From Alistipes sp. (lineage in GTDB: Bacteria; Bacteroidota; Bacteroidia; Bacteroidales; Rikenellaceae): a stretch of 64,000 nt of DNA. Each line of letters starts with the position of its first letter. Position 1 is the stretch's first letter. Made by a program: the position numbers and the translations under genes. The stretch spans positions 1 to 64,000 of the forward strand of contig JAHHQO010000005.1 in NCBI GenBank assembly GCA_020026335.1, read 5' to 3'. Below the pieces are notes generated by a model. It was given only the letters and a program-made list of their open reading frames with translations. It ran no database searches and was not told where the DNA came from. This document shows, piece after piece, positions 7,459 through 15,344 of this stretch.

Positions 7459-9132
7459 TTATTTAGATTTCGGCTCAATGTAGAACTGGAACAGCAGCGG
7501 TGTGAAGGGCGGAATCTCGGTGCTGGTCGATGATGTGGTACGATCGACCGCATTCTGGGTGGTGTCACCCGTGCCGTAGCTGTAATCATAGCCGTAGCCG
7601 CCATAACCGTAACCGGGGTACATACCGCCGCCATAGCCGGGATACATACCCATGCCGGGACCGTAGTAGCCGCCATAGTAACCACCGTAACCGGGACCAT
7701 AGTAACTATTGGCATAGTTCAGATAGTTCATGTAGTCCATGTAGGCCGCCGAGTAGCCGTTCGATGACGATGACGAAGAGGTACGTGTGGTACCATTCAC
7801 GCCGCTCGCGCCGTAGGCATTGGTCGAAACCGTTACCAGAGCACCCCACTGTCCGTATTTCATGTTGGGAATGACATAGTAGAACGCCTTGATAAGCTCG
7901 CCTGTCTCGGGACGGTAGCTCAACACCTCGGCATTTTTCTTGTCACCGAAAATCAGCTCCTTGACATCGGGAATGTTCGTGTCGAAGATAAATCCGTCGA
8001 GGAAGCGGCCGATATACCATATATTACAGCGGTTCTCCAACTTCACAGAGTCGGCCTTCAAATCAGCCACCGAGTCGTAGCGTTTGTCACCCTCGAAGAA
8101 CTTCTCGCGCAGAATGCGGTTGATTTCGGCATTCAGCTCCTTCATCTTCGACACGGGGCGATCTACACCGGCACTCTCATCACTGTAAGGCACATAGCCC
8201 ACATTGTAGGGATTGGGGAAGGTGATATCCTCCTCGGGGGTGTAGCGCACATTGACATAGACCTGAGGCACGGAGTCGCAGGCACTTGTCCAACGCTTGG
8301 GGTTGTTATAGGGATGCAGGGGGTCTTTGGGATCCTTGGGCATGGGGATATACTCCTCTTTGTCCTCCTTATCCTTGTCGTTTTCGTCCTTCTTTTTCTT
8401 GTTGAAAATCTGGAGACCGCCGTTGGCTTCCAGTTTACAGAAGGCATCGGTATACTCACCCTCATACTCGATGGGGTTCTTGATGCGGGAGGTAATCTCC
8501 ATCTCTATGACGAAGGGTTTGCGCTCGGCAATCTCGAACTGTCCCTGATAACCACCGTCACCATCGGCACTGCCGCCCACAATCGACCACGGCATGTAGA
8601 GTCTCACCTTCGAGCCTTCGCGAAGCAAAATCTCGCGCGAGGTGATGCGCTTGTGGTTGGGGTCCTTGTCGTTGGAATACTTGTTGAAGTACGCCTCACC
8701 GAGGGTGAGCTTGTTGCGCAGGGCGTTATACACGCCATCGGGAACGGCAACATCGCTCTTGCCCACAAAACGGTAGAAAGGCACGTAGTGGGTCTGCTTG
8801 GTGTAAGAGCCGACCAGCTTGGCCTCGGGAGCACGGCGGGTGGCAACGATGTTACCCGAAATGTCACGACCCGAGAAATCATACTTCACCCAACACACCG
8901 TATCGTTGATGGGCTTGGCATCGGGATTTCCGGCATCGAGAATATCGAAATAGAGACCCGTCTCGCCACAAGGCAGGTAGTTTTCCAACAGTTCGTCACG
9001 GTTTTGGGTAATCCACGCATCGAAAGCCTGGTTCTCCAAAGTCGTATAGGAGTCCGTTACATCTTCGGCACAGGCCACCGACATCAAAGCCGCGCAGGCT
9101 GCCACACCGAGATTACGCAAATTCAATTTCAT
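7459..9132 (-). CDS. exported lipoprotein with FKBP-like region and Gly/Tyr-rich tail
   Basis: The likely start is the ATG at 9132 (557 residues). An upstream in-frame ATG at 9207 would lie inside the preceding gene and ahead of the signal peptide. MKLNLRNLGVAACAALMSVAC is a type II signal ending in a lipobox Cys. A segment near residues 190-220 (LREGSKVRLYMPWSIVGG) resembles an FKBP/peptidyl-prolyl isomerase core. A lysine/acid-rich insert (KKKKDENDKDKEDKEE) lies near residue 255. Residues ~470-522 form a low-complexity tail of YYGPGYGG-type repeats. It sits 17 bp after a second FKBP-like lipoprotein. Whether it has isomerase activity cannot be judged. Confidence 0.75.
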   Translation of the reverse strand: MKLNLRNLGVAACAALMSVACAEDVTDSYTTLENQAFDAWITQNRDELLENYLPCGETGLYFDILDAGNPDAKPINDTVCWVKYDFSGRDISGNIVATRRAPEAKLVGSYTKQTHYVPFYRFVGKSDVAVPDGVYNALRNKLTLGEAYFNKYSNDKDPNHKRITSREILLREGSKVRLYMPWSIVGGSADGDGGYQGQFEIAERKPFVIEMEITSRIKNPIEYEGEYTDAFCKLEANGGLQIFNKKKKDENDKDKEDKEEYIPMPKDPKDPLHPYNNPKRWTSACDSVPQVYVNVRYTPEEDITFPNPYNVGYVPYSDESAGVDRPVSKMKELNAEINRILREKFFEGDKRYDSVADLKADSVKLENRCNIWYIGRFLDGFIFDTNIPDVKELIFGDKKNAEVLSYRPETGELIKAFYYVIPNMKYGQWGALVTVSTNAYGASGVNGTTRTSSSSSSNGYSAAYMDYMNYLNYANSYYGPGYGGYYGGYYGPGMGMYPGYGGGMYPGYGYGGYGYDYSYGTGDTTQNAVDRTTSSTSTEIPPFTPLLFQFYIEPKSK

Positions 9133-9149
9133 ATTTTTGTTCAATTCTT

Positions 9150-9788
9150 TTATTCTACTTTTACCACCTTCAGAAAGACTGCCACAGAACTCTCCTTGGG
9201 TACCCAATATATGTTCTCGTCATCGCCGTATGCCATGTCGTAGGTCATGTAGACCTGCACATCGTCACCCTGACGGCAACCCTTTAACGCAACGGCAACA
9301 CCTTTTAGTATATTGGGGCGGCTCATATTGACCACCAGCGGTTCGAAATTCCACGCGCCGGGCGTAAGACCTATGGCGTACATATACTCCTCGAATGCGG
9401 GGTCATTGGAGTAGTAGGGAGGCGTCACCGACTGAATGTTGTTCTCCGTGATACCACCATCGGGGATTCCGTTGATTCGACTTCCCTCGAAAACATAGTT
9501 CGAGAAGGTGAGGGTCACCTTCGACGAGGAGGTCACCTCGGGGAAGTTCTCGCGTTCGGGGTTATAGTAATCCTCCTCGTTGATGTAGCGATACACCGAG
9601 CGGCCTGCCATACGGGTATAGAACGGCAGACGGCTGCCCTCCTCAAGTTCCTCCTCGGGGAGCAGGCGGAGGGTGTTACGCATGAAGCTCTCGATTTTCT
9701 TCTGCTGTTCGGGCAGAATATCTTCGTCATCGGAGCACGACACCACCCACAAAGGCAGCATCAACAGGAGTATAAATAATCTTTTCAT
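9150..9788 (-). CDS. FKBP-like lipoprotein
   Basis: 212 residues from MKRLFILLLMLPLWVVSC, a classic lipoprotein signal; an alternative ATG is two codons upstream (9794). The C-terminal ~60 residues (LKGVAVALKGCRQGDDVQVY...MAYGDDENIYWVPKESSVAVF) follow the FKBP fold pattern, including the AYG loop. The -7 box lies only ~16 bp upstream, so the ORF cannot extend to the longer frame start at 9953 and the mRNA leader is very short. It probably forms an operon with the larger FKBP-like lipoprotein downstream. Envelope folding is a plausible role but is not shown. Confidence 0.75.
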   Translation of the reverse strand: MKRLFILLLMLPLWVVSCSDDEDILPEQQKKIESFMRNTLRLLPEEELEEGSRLPFYTRMAGRSVYRYINEEDYYNPERENFPEVTSSSKVTLTFSNYVFEGSRINGIPDGGITENNIQSVTPPYYSNDPAFEEYMYAIGLTPGAWNFEPLVVNMSRPNILKGVAVALKGCRQGDDVQVYMTYDMAYGDDENIYWVPKESSVAVFLKVVKVE

Positions 9789-9803
9789 CGGCATATAATT
9801 GTG

Positions 9804-9811
9804 CAAATTTA
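9804..9811 (-). promoter_or_regulatory. -7 element of the FKBP-like lipoprotein operon
   Basis: TAAATTTG on the minus strand is an exact TAnnTTTG match. The start codon follows within ~16-23 bp, implying a leader of about ten nucleotides or less. Confidence 0.65.
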
Positions 9812-9980
9812 CAAAAACAATCCGATTTTCAAGAACCAAAAGTCCAAAAATTGTCACACGGCAGAGAAGTTTATCCGCCAACCCGTGCCACAAAAGTGCC
9901 GACCGCTCACCGTGCGCAATGCCTCCCAAGCAGTGGCGCACCCCATCGCACACGGATAAAAACGCCCTCTCGGAAAGTCG

Positions 9981-10565
9981 TTACAGGCGTTTGAGTGCCA
10001 GTCTGACCAGCGACTCCACCGAAGCATCGGGCTCTTCCTTCAGCACGGCACGCAGTGCTTTCTCCGCCACGCCCTTGCCGAAGCCCAGCATGACGAGTGC
10101 CTCCAGAGCCTCGTTCTTGGCTTCGTTGTCGGGGGTCACCACCTCGCGACTCTCGGCAATATCGAGTGCCGTGAGTTTGCCGCTCAAATCCACGATGATT
10201 TTCTGTGCCGTCTTCAGACCCAGACCCTTCACATTCTTGAGCAGCACGGCATTTTCGGTGTTGATGATGCTCTGCAACTCGCTCGGCGAGTAGGTCGAGA
10301 GAATCATACGCGCCGTATTGCCACCCACACCCGACACACCGAGCAACAGGCGGAACAACTCGCGCTCGACCTTGGTGGCAAAGCCGTAGAGGAGTTGTGC
10401 GTCCTCTCTGACGATGTAGTGCGTGTAGAGTTTCACGCTCTCCATCTGCTCGATGGCAGAATAGGTTTCGAGCGATATATTAATATAGTATCCTACCCCA
10501 CCGACATCAATCACGGCGTAGGCAGGTGCCAGCTCGGCAATTTTTCCACTGATATATTCGTACAT
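9981..10565 (-). CDS. ruvA: Holliday junction branch migration protein RuvA
   Basis: A 194-residue RuvA. The N-terminal OB-fold (MYEYISGKIAELAPAYAVID) is followed by two helix-hairpin-helix motifs (LLLGVSGVGGNTARMILS and LLKNVKGLGLKTAQKII) and the C-terminal RuvB-contact domain. It forms the tetramer that holds four-way junctions while RuvB drives branch migration. It starts 22 bp after the TlpA-like gene and is probably co-transcribed with it. ruvB and ruvC are not nearby. Confidence 0.97.
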   Translation of the reverse strand: MYEYISGKIAELAPAYAVIDVGGVGYYINISLETYSAIEQMESVKLYTHYIVREDAQLLYGFATKVERELFRLLLGVSGVGGNTARMILSTYSPSELQSIINTENAVLLKNVKGLGLKTAQKIIVDLSGKLTALDIAESREVVTPDNEAKNEALEALVMLGFGKGVAEKALRAVLKEEPDASVESLVRLALKRL

Positions 10566-10587
10566 ATTTCGTTACTGTGTTACTCGT

Positions 10588-11736
10588 TTACAAATAGGGA
10601 GAGAGTTTCTCCGAGATGATGCCTTCGCGGTAGCCCTCCCACATATCGGCGACCTTACCCGTGGGAGCAATCAGCACGAAGAAAGGCAGGCCGCTGTCCG
10701 CAGCACCACAACGTACGGCCAGCGATTTGCCGACGGGCGTGGTGTCCCACCACTGACGCCCCTGCAAATTGCGCGCCTTGACGGTCTTCTGCCACAACTC
10801 GCGGCTATCGACCGAGATGCCGACAACTGCCAGACGACTGCCGTACTTTTCGGCAGCGGTTTCCAATTCGGGAACGGCCGAAGCGCAGGCATGACAGCCC
10901 GTGCCCCAGAAATCGACCAGCACATATCGGCGTGTCAGCTCGGCGAAGGTGTGTTTTGCGCCCTCCATATCGACCAGCGTCACATCGGGCATCTTGTCGC
11001 CCACCTCAATTTTCTTCATAGGGTGAACCAGCGACTCGATGTGGAGTCCCTTCTCACCGGCGCGCTGCTCCTCGCTCATGCGTGCCGCCAGCTTCTCCCA
11101 GTCCAACTCGGGACGCGAGGTGGTGCGCCAAATGTCGTGGTGCGAGATGAACTTGTCCATCCAAAAATCATCGACCTCGGCGGTCATCATATATTCATAT
11201 CCCTGGCGTACCATCTGCTCGCAACCCTCCATGTAGGCCTGCATACGCTCGTCACCCGTCAGCGAGTCGAGTTGCATGAGTTGCAGGATAGCTTCGCGCT
11301 CGGCTTCGGTGTAGCGGTTCTCCTTGGCCTGCTCCTCGATGGCGGAATCCACGCTCCACAAGCCGAAGCAGTGACCTTCGCCCGTGATTTTCACACGCAC
11401 GCCGTCATCGACCCACACATTCTTGAGCCACTCGGGGAAGCGTTCGCCACGGCAGCAAAGCAGGTAGCAGGTCGGGCGTGTAATGGTGTCAGAAAGGGTG
11501 AAGCGTCCATCGATGAGGGTGTCGGTTGCCACCTTTTCGAGGCTGCGTCCCTCACTTCTCAAGAGGTAGACCACCGCACTGTCGGGCACCTCGCTGATTT
11601 GACCCTCGATTCTAAAAGTACCCTTCTCCACGGGAACTTCCGCTACGGGTTTCGTACCGCACGATACCACACCCATTGTCACAAAAAAAGCCGTCACACA
11701 CGGCAGAAAACGTCGCATATATTCAAAATTGTTCAT
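10588..11736 (-). CDS. TlpA-like thioredoxin-fold lipoprotein with DUF4369-like N-terminus
   Basis: The start is set by AGGAGG a few bases before ATGATG (11739/11736); the longer frame reading up to 11976 runs through the divergent promoter. MRRFLPCVTAFFVTMGVVSC gives a lipoprotein signal. Residues ~30-120 resemble DUF4369 (FRIEGQISEVPDSAVVYLLR). The C-terminal 130 residues are a TlpA/AhpC-TSA thioredoxin fold with the redox pair in FWGTGCHACASAVPEL (CxxC). It probably acts as a periplasmic thiol-disulfide reductant. This RBS is unusually strong for the window. Confidence 0.85.
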   Translation of the reverse strand: MNNFEYMRRFLPCVTAFFVTMGVVSCGTKPVAEVPVEKGTFRIEGQISEVPDSAVVYLLRSEGRSLEKVATDTLIDGRFTLSDTITRPTCYLLCCRGERFPEWLKNVWVDDGVRVKITGEGHCFGLWSVDSAIEEQAKENRYTEAEREAILQLMQLDSLTGDERMQAYMEGCEQMVRQGYEYMMTAEVDDFWMDKFISHHDIWRTTSRPELDWEKLAARMSEEQRAGEKGLHIESLVHPMKKIEVGDKMPDVTLVDMEGAKHTFAELTRRYVLVDFWGTGCHACASAVPELETAAEKYGSRLAVVGISVDSRELWQKTVKARNLQGRQWWDTTPVGKSLAVRCGAADSGLPFFVLIAPTGKVADMWEGYREGIISEKLSPYL

Positions 11737-11808
11737 CATAGTCCTCCTGTTAAATCTACCAAAACCAATAAAAAATCGGTTGATTAGGCAAAAATAAAGA
11801 ATTTTTTT

Positions 11809-11816
11809 TACCTTTG
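11809..11816 (+). promoter_or_regulatory. -7 element of the OmpH/Skp-like gene
   Basis: TACCTTTG is an exact consensus match 45 bp before the ATG at 11861. No convincing -33 is seen. It is divergent from the TlpA-like gene. Confidence 0.65.
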
Positions 11817-11860
11817 TATTCCGTTGAAAAAATAAATAAACTAAAAACATAGAATAAGAT

Positions 11861-12463
11861 ATGAAAAAATTGTTCCTCTCAGCGTTGATTATTGCGGCCG
11901 CAATGACATCGTGCGCCAACAAGGACGCAAAAACCACTGAAGCGGCGGAGGCAGAGACTGCCATCACCGAAAACACCGTTGCTCCCGCAGCCGGTGAGAT
12001 TGTCTACGTACACGTAGAGGCCGTATTGGCACAGAGCGACCTCTTCAAGCAGGAGGGTGAACCCCTGCAGGAGAAGACCAAGAAGACTCAGGAGAGCTGG
12101 GCACAGAAAGAGCGCAACCTTCAGGCCGAGATGGCCAAGTTGCAGGAGAAGTATCAGAAGGGTCTGATTACCACCAACGATGCTCAGATGCAGCAGGAGA
12201 AGCTCCAGAAGCGCGCCGCTTCTTACCAGTCTACCTCGCAGAAGGAGGCTCAGAAGCTCGACGAGGAGAACTACGTATTCACCAACCGTGCACAGGATTT
12301 GATTGCACGCGCCATCAAGGAAATCAACAGCGAGAAGCACTACAAGATGGTTGTCAATGCAGCATCGCTCCTCGAGGCTGAGCCTTCGCTCGACATCACC
12401 AACGATGTACTCAAGAAGGTGAACGAATTGTACGCCAGCGACAAAGCCGCAGAGAAGAAATAA
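11861..12463 (+). CDS. OmpH/Skp-family periplasmic chaperone, lipoprotein form
   Basis: A 200-residue protein. MKKLFLSALIIAAAMTSC is a type II signal peptide. The mature part opens with an acidic Ala/Glu-rich linker. It then has the OmpH pattern: a short strand (IVYVHVEAVLAQSD), a long charged coiled coil (~65-145) and a C-terminal strand/helix (HYKMVVNAASLLEAEPSLDIT). Skp holds unfolded outer-membrane proteins. A lipid anchor instead of a soluble form is the odd point. It has its own promoter and terminator. Confidence 0.85.
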   Translation: MKKLFLSALIIAAAMTSCANKDAKTTEAAEAETAITENTVAPAAGEIVYVHVEAVLAQSDLFKQEGEPLQEKTKKTQESWAQKERNLQAEMAKLQEKYQKGLITTNDAQMQQEKLQKRAASYQSTSQKEAQKLDEENYVFTNRAQDLIARAIKEINSEKHYKMVVNAASLLEAEPSLDITNDVLKKVNELYASDKAAEKK

Positions 12464-12500
12464 CCCTCTTCGGGGCTTATAACGTCAAACCGACAGATAA

Positions 12501-12535
12501 TTACCGACTTTCGTAGAGAAAGTCGGTAATTTTTT
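12501..12535 (+). terminator. terminator of the OmpH/Skp-like gene
   Basis: A perfect 12-bp stem TTACCGACTTTC/GAAAGTCGGTAA with a 5-nt loop, followed by six T. The next promoter's -7 box begins immediately after it. Confidence 0.9.
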
Positions 12536-12536
12536 A

Positions 12537-12544
12537 TACATTTG
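12537..12544 (+). promoter_or_regulatory. -7 element of dacA
   Basis: TACATTTG matches TAnnTTTG exactly. It contains the in-frame ATG at 12542, so the real start must be further down, at 12575. Confidence 0.65.
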
Positions 12545-12574
12545 CAGACAAAAACCAAACAAATACCTGCAACA

Positions 12575-13375
12575 ATGGGGTTTATTCCTTTTACATTCAT
12601 TGACTTTATCGACATTATACTGGTTGCCCTGATCATGTATTGGATTTACCGCATGACCAAAGGTACCAACGCGCCCTATATTTTATCGGGTATCATCGCC
12701 ATCTATCTGTTGTGGGTGGTGGTCAAGGCCCTGAATATGGAGCTGCTGTCGAGCATACTGGGACAATTGATTTCGGTAGGAACCATTGCGCTGATTATCG
12801 TCTTCCAACCCGAGTTGAGACGATTCTTGCAGGTCATCGGCATGCGTCAGAAGCAATTTGACTTCATCACACGCATCTTCACCACAGCCAGCGACAGCGT
12901 GCAGACCAACATCACCCCCATCGTCACCGCCTGCTGCGAGATGGCGCAGGTGAAGACCGGCGCACTGATTGTCATCGGTCAGCAGAGCGACCTGGCCCTC
13001 ATCAAGGAGGGCGGTATCACCATCGATGCCAACGTATCGACCGCCCTGTTGGAGAACATCTTCTTCAAGAATGCTCCCCTGCATGACGGTGCCGTGGTCA
13101 TCGAGGGCGACAAGGTGGCGGCTGCCAAATGTATCCTGCCCGTCACCCAGAGTGCAGTACCCAAATCCTATGGTACACGTCACCGTGCGGCGATTGGTAT
13201 GAGTGAGATTTCCGATGCCATCATCATCGTGGTGTCGGAGGAGACCGGTTCTATCTCCATTGCGCAGGGCGGACAGCTCCACCGCAACATCGACCCCTCA
13301 CATCTCCAGCAGACCCTCCACCGCTACATGGCCATCAACAGCCGTCCCCGTTCCAAGAAAGAGGTCGAGCAATAA
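12575..13375 (+). CDS. dacA: diadenylate cyclase (CdaA/DacA type), c-di-AMP synthase
   Basis: 266 residues from MGFIPFTFIDFID. The ATG at 12542 is excluded because it lies in the -7 box. Three N-terminal membrane helices (~1-75) precede the DAC domain. The catalytic DGA is seen in PLHDGAVVIEGD and the ATP-binding RHR in YGTRHRAAIG. It condenses two ATP to cyclic di-AMP at the inner membrane, a messenger usually tied to potassium and cell-wall homeostasis. It is monocistronic here, with a strong bidirectional terminator. Confidence 0.96.
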   Translation: MGFIPFTFIDFIDIILVALIMYWIYRMTKGTNAPYILSGIIAIYLLWVVVKALNMELLSSILGQLISVGTIALIIVFQPELRRFLQVIGMRQKQFDFITRIFTTASDSVQTNITPIVTACCEMAQVKTGALIVIGQQSDLALIKEGGITIDANVSTALLENIFFKNAPLHDGAVVIEGDKVAAAKCILPVTQSAVPKSYGTRHRAAIGMSEISDAIIIVVSEETGSISIAQGGQLHRNIDPSHLQQTLHRYMAINSRPRSKKEVEQ

Positions 13376-13378
13376 AAG

Positions 13379-13446
13379 AGGCACAGCGAGGGGTACGCAA
13401 GGGTGTCACAAAAAGGCACAGCGAGGGGTAGGCAAGGATGTCACAA
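13379..13446. repeat. 35-bp tandem duplication downstream of dacA
   Basis: The unit starting AGGCACAGCGAGGGGTA occurs at 13379 and again at 13414, with two differences in 33 bases. A partial third start (GAGGCAC) lies at 13448. It is non-coding and sits between the dacA stop and its terminator, so it is carried in the mRNA 3' end. Confidence 0.7.
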
Positions 13447-13515
13447 GGAGGCACGAAACACAACGAGAGCGCACACCCTCATCGGTGAAACCGAGCGAAC
13501 ATCGCCCCACTACAT

Positions 13516-13555
13516 AAAAAAAACAGACATGGAGAAATCCATGTCTGTTTTTTTT
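13516..13555. terminator. bidirectional terminator after dacA
   Basis: ACAGACATGGA pairs with TCCATGTCTGT around a GAAA tetraloop. It has A8 on the left and T8 on the right, so it can stop transcription from both sides. Confidence 0.9.
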
Positions 13556-13851
13556 ATGTCCTAGTACGGGCAATTACTTCTTGGGAGATATATGCCTGTC
13601 AGCGTGACACGCACAATGCTATCCTTAATTCCGCGCTCCCCCACCGCCGTTTGTATTCCTCGCAAAAGCCGATTTCAGGCAGATATTTCACTTCTACACT
13701 CATCTGACAATTCCACACTACCGACACAATGAGAATGCCGATATTCCTTGTAAAATACGCCCGTACGCAACGGGGCAGAGAAACGAGGGAATGTCAGCCC
13801 CTCAACCCTTCACGCACCCACCATGCTATTTTCCACAAAGCAAGAGCGCAC
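13556..13851. other. ~295-bp stretch without a recognised gene
   Basis: It lies between the convergent dacA and secG transcripts. Short reading frames here lack any family signature, and I see no strong hairpin or promoter. Confidence 0.6.
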
Positions 13852-13889
13852 AAAAAAAACAGGGTCGGAGCGATAAGGCTCCGACCCTG
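13852..13889 (-). terminator. terminator of the secG operon
   Basis: A 12-bp stem CAGGGTCGGAGC/GCTCCGACCCTG (13860-13889), followed on the minus strand by T8. Confidence 0.9.
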
Positions 13890-13910
13890 CAAGTCTCTGT
13901 GCAATCAGGA

Positions 13911-14282
13911 TTATTTTGTCTCCTCGGCTGCGGGCTGCTCTGCGGCAGGCTCACCCTCGGCGGGAATCTCCTGCTGGGGCATTGCGGGAACTTCAACCGA
14001 TACGGTCTCCTGCAAAGCCTGTGCATCCTTGGCTACCTGGATAGCCTCGGCAGCACGACCCTTGTCCATAGCCACGGTAGCTACCAGGCTCAGAACAACG
14101 ATGGCAATAGCCATGGTCCATGTGAATTTCTCAAGGAAGTTAGTGGTCTCGCGCACACCCATAACCTGGTTCGAAGCACCAAAGTTTGCAGCCATGCCAC
14201 TCTTGGGGTTTTGAACCAAGACTGCGAGGATCACCAAAATGCTCGCAATAAGAATCAAAACAATGCAAATAGTGTATAACAT
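13911..14282 (-). CDS. secG: preprotein translocase subunit SecG
   Basis: A 123-residue SecG. Two membrane helices (~1-22 and ~55-72) flank the cytoplasmic loop VQNPKSGMAANFGASNQVMGVRE, which is diagnostic. An Ala/Glu/Pro-rich tail follows, longer than in E. coli but usual in Bacteroidetes. It is an accessory subunit of SecYEG. It is the last gene of the operon running HU-like, sigma54 activator, LptE, TPR, SecG. Confidence 0.95.
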   Translation of the reverse strand: MLYTICIVLILIASILVILAVLVQNPKSGMAANFGASNQVMGVRETTNFLEKFTWTMAIAIVVLSLVATVAMDKGRAAEAIQVAKDAQALQETVSVEVPAMPQQEIPAEGEPAAEQPAAEETK

Positions 14283-14304
14283 CTTGTTTGTTTTTTAGTT
14301 ATTA

Positions 14305-14787
14305 TTATTTTTTTATTTTGCTAATTAGTTCGGCAAAGTAAACACTTTTTTCGGGATTTCGCAAACTTAATTTGGAATAAATAGCTATCGCCTGCTCACG
14401 AAAACCCTGCGAAAGGTAGATTTCGGCCAATTGTTCGCTCACCACCTCGTCTTCTTCGTCCAATTCGGGTTCTATGCGGATGTCGCTTTCGGGGTCGCCG
14501 TCCTCGGCAACGATACGCAAATCCGTCTCGTTGAGAAAGCGGTCAATCACCTCATCGGTCGAAATGGTCGAGAGCAGTTCGAAGTCGGCCGCCTCACGGC
14601 TGAGGGAACTCTCGCCGCGCCACGGCGACATCAGCTCCGTGAGCGGACTCTTTTCGCCACTCACACGCTCGCGAACCGTGCGGTAGGGGGCAAACCACTC
14701 CCATCTGTCCGCCAGCGCGTCCAGCTCCTCTTTCGAGGGCAGGGCATCGGCGGGTATGGGGGCATAATAAATAGCGGAAGGCTTCAT
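14305..14787 (-). CDS. conserved TPR-like protein between lptE and secG
   Basis: A 160-residue cytoplasmic protein without a signal peptide. The C-terminal ~45 residues (VSEQLAEIYLSQGFREQAIAIYSKL...EKSVYFAELISKIKK) form one tetratricopeptide-like helical pair. The N-terminal two thirds is acidic and probably flexible. It is 11 bp from lptE and 22 bp from secG, clearly in the operon. Function is unknown; a scaffolding role in envelope biogenesis is only suggested by position. Confidence 0.8.
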   Translation of the reverse strand: MKPSAIYYAPIPADALPSKEELDALADRWEWFAPYRTVRERVSGEKSPLTELMSPWRGESSLSREAADFELLSTISTDEVIDRFLNETDLRIVAEDGDPESDIRIEPELDEEDEVVSEQLAEIYLSQGFREQAIAIYSKLSLRNPEKSVYFAELISKIKK

Positions 14788-14798
14788 CTCAAATCAGT

Positions 14799-15314
14799 TT
14801 ACCAGTTCGAAGCCGAAGCCATGAAGATATCATTAACCAGCTTGTCCACGATTTCGGGAATCAGTGTACCCTCAGCCTCGGTCAGCAGCAGAGTCGAGTC
14901 GTAGTTCTCATACGCCGAGAAGGTCTTGCTCCACGACTGCGACTCGTCGATGGCATTGGTGAAACGCACTTTCACGGTGATGGTCAGACGGTTCAACAGC
15001 GCAAAATCGTCACTCGACACCGACGCCGTGGTCGAAGTATAATTAACAATCTCACCCTCGAAGGCGAAATCGCCACCCTCCTCCACCTGACTCAAACGGG
15101 TACGGCGCGAGAAGATATCGACCAGCGCCTCGGTGAAGGTGGAACTCAAAATCGGGGAGACCATCGTGGCGTTGTTGGGGAAGTAAGCCACCGAGAAGGT
15201 CTTGGCATCGGGCGGAATCGAAGCACCCGACAGCGAGTATTTAATCGCCACGCCACACGCTGTGGCCAACAGTGCCACGCAGAGCGACAGCAGGAGAATA
15301 GTTTTACGAAGCAT
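14799..15314 (-). CDS. lptE: LptE-family LPS-assembly lipoprotein
   Basis: 171 residues. MLRKTILLLSLCVALLATAC is a lipoprotein signal with Cys20. The mature part (IKYSLSGASIPPDAKTFSVAYFPN...FSRRTRLSQVEEGGDFAFEGEI) matches the Bacteroidetes LptE pattern, the outer-membrane partner that plugs LptD during LPS export. It is 30 bp downstream of the sigma54 activator gene. The family is divergent, so naming rests on pattern and context. Confidence 0.85.
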   Translation of the reverse strand: MLRKTILLLSLCVALLATACGVAIKYSLSGASIPPDAKTFSVAYFPNNATMVSPILSSTFTEALVDIFSRRTRLSQVEEGGDFAFEGEIVNYTSTTASVSSDDFALLNRLTITVKVRFTNAIDESQSWSKTFSAYENYDSTLLLTEAEGTLIPEIVDKLVNDIFMASASNW

Positions 15315-15344
15315 GTAAAAAATGTTGTTGAATGAATAATCTTT

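Noticed and set aside
13379..13446. CRISPR-like array
   Set aside because: Only two adjacent copies with no spacers between; a simple tandem duplication.
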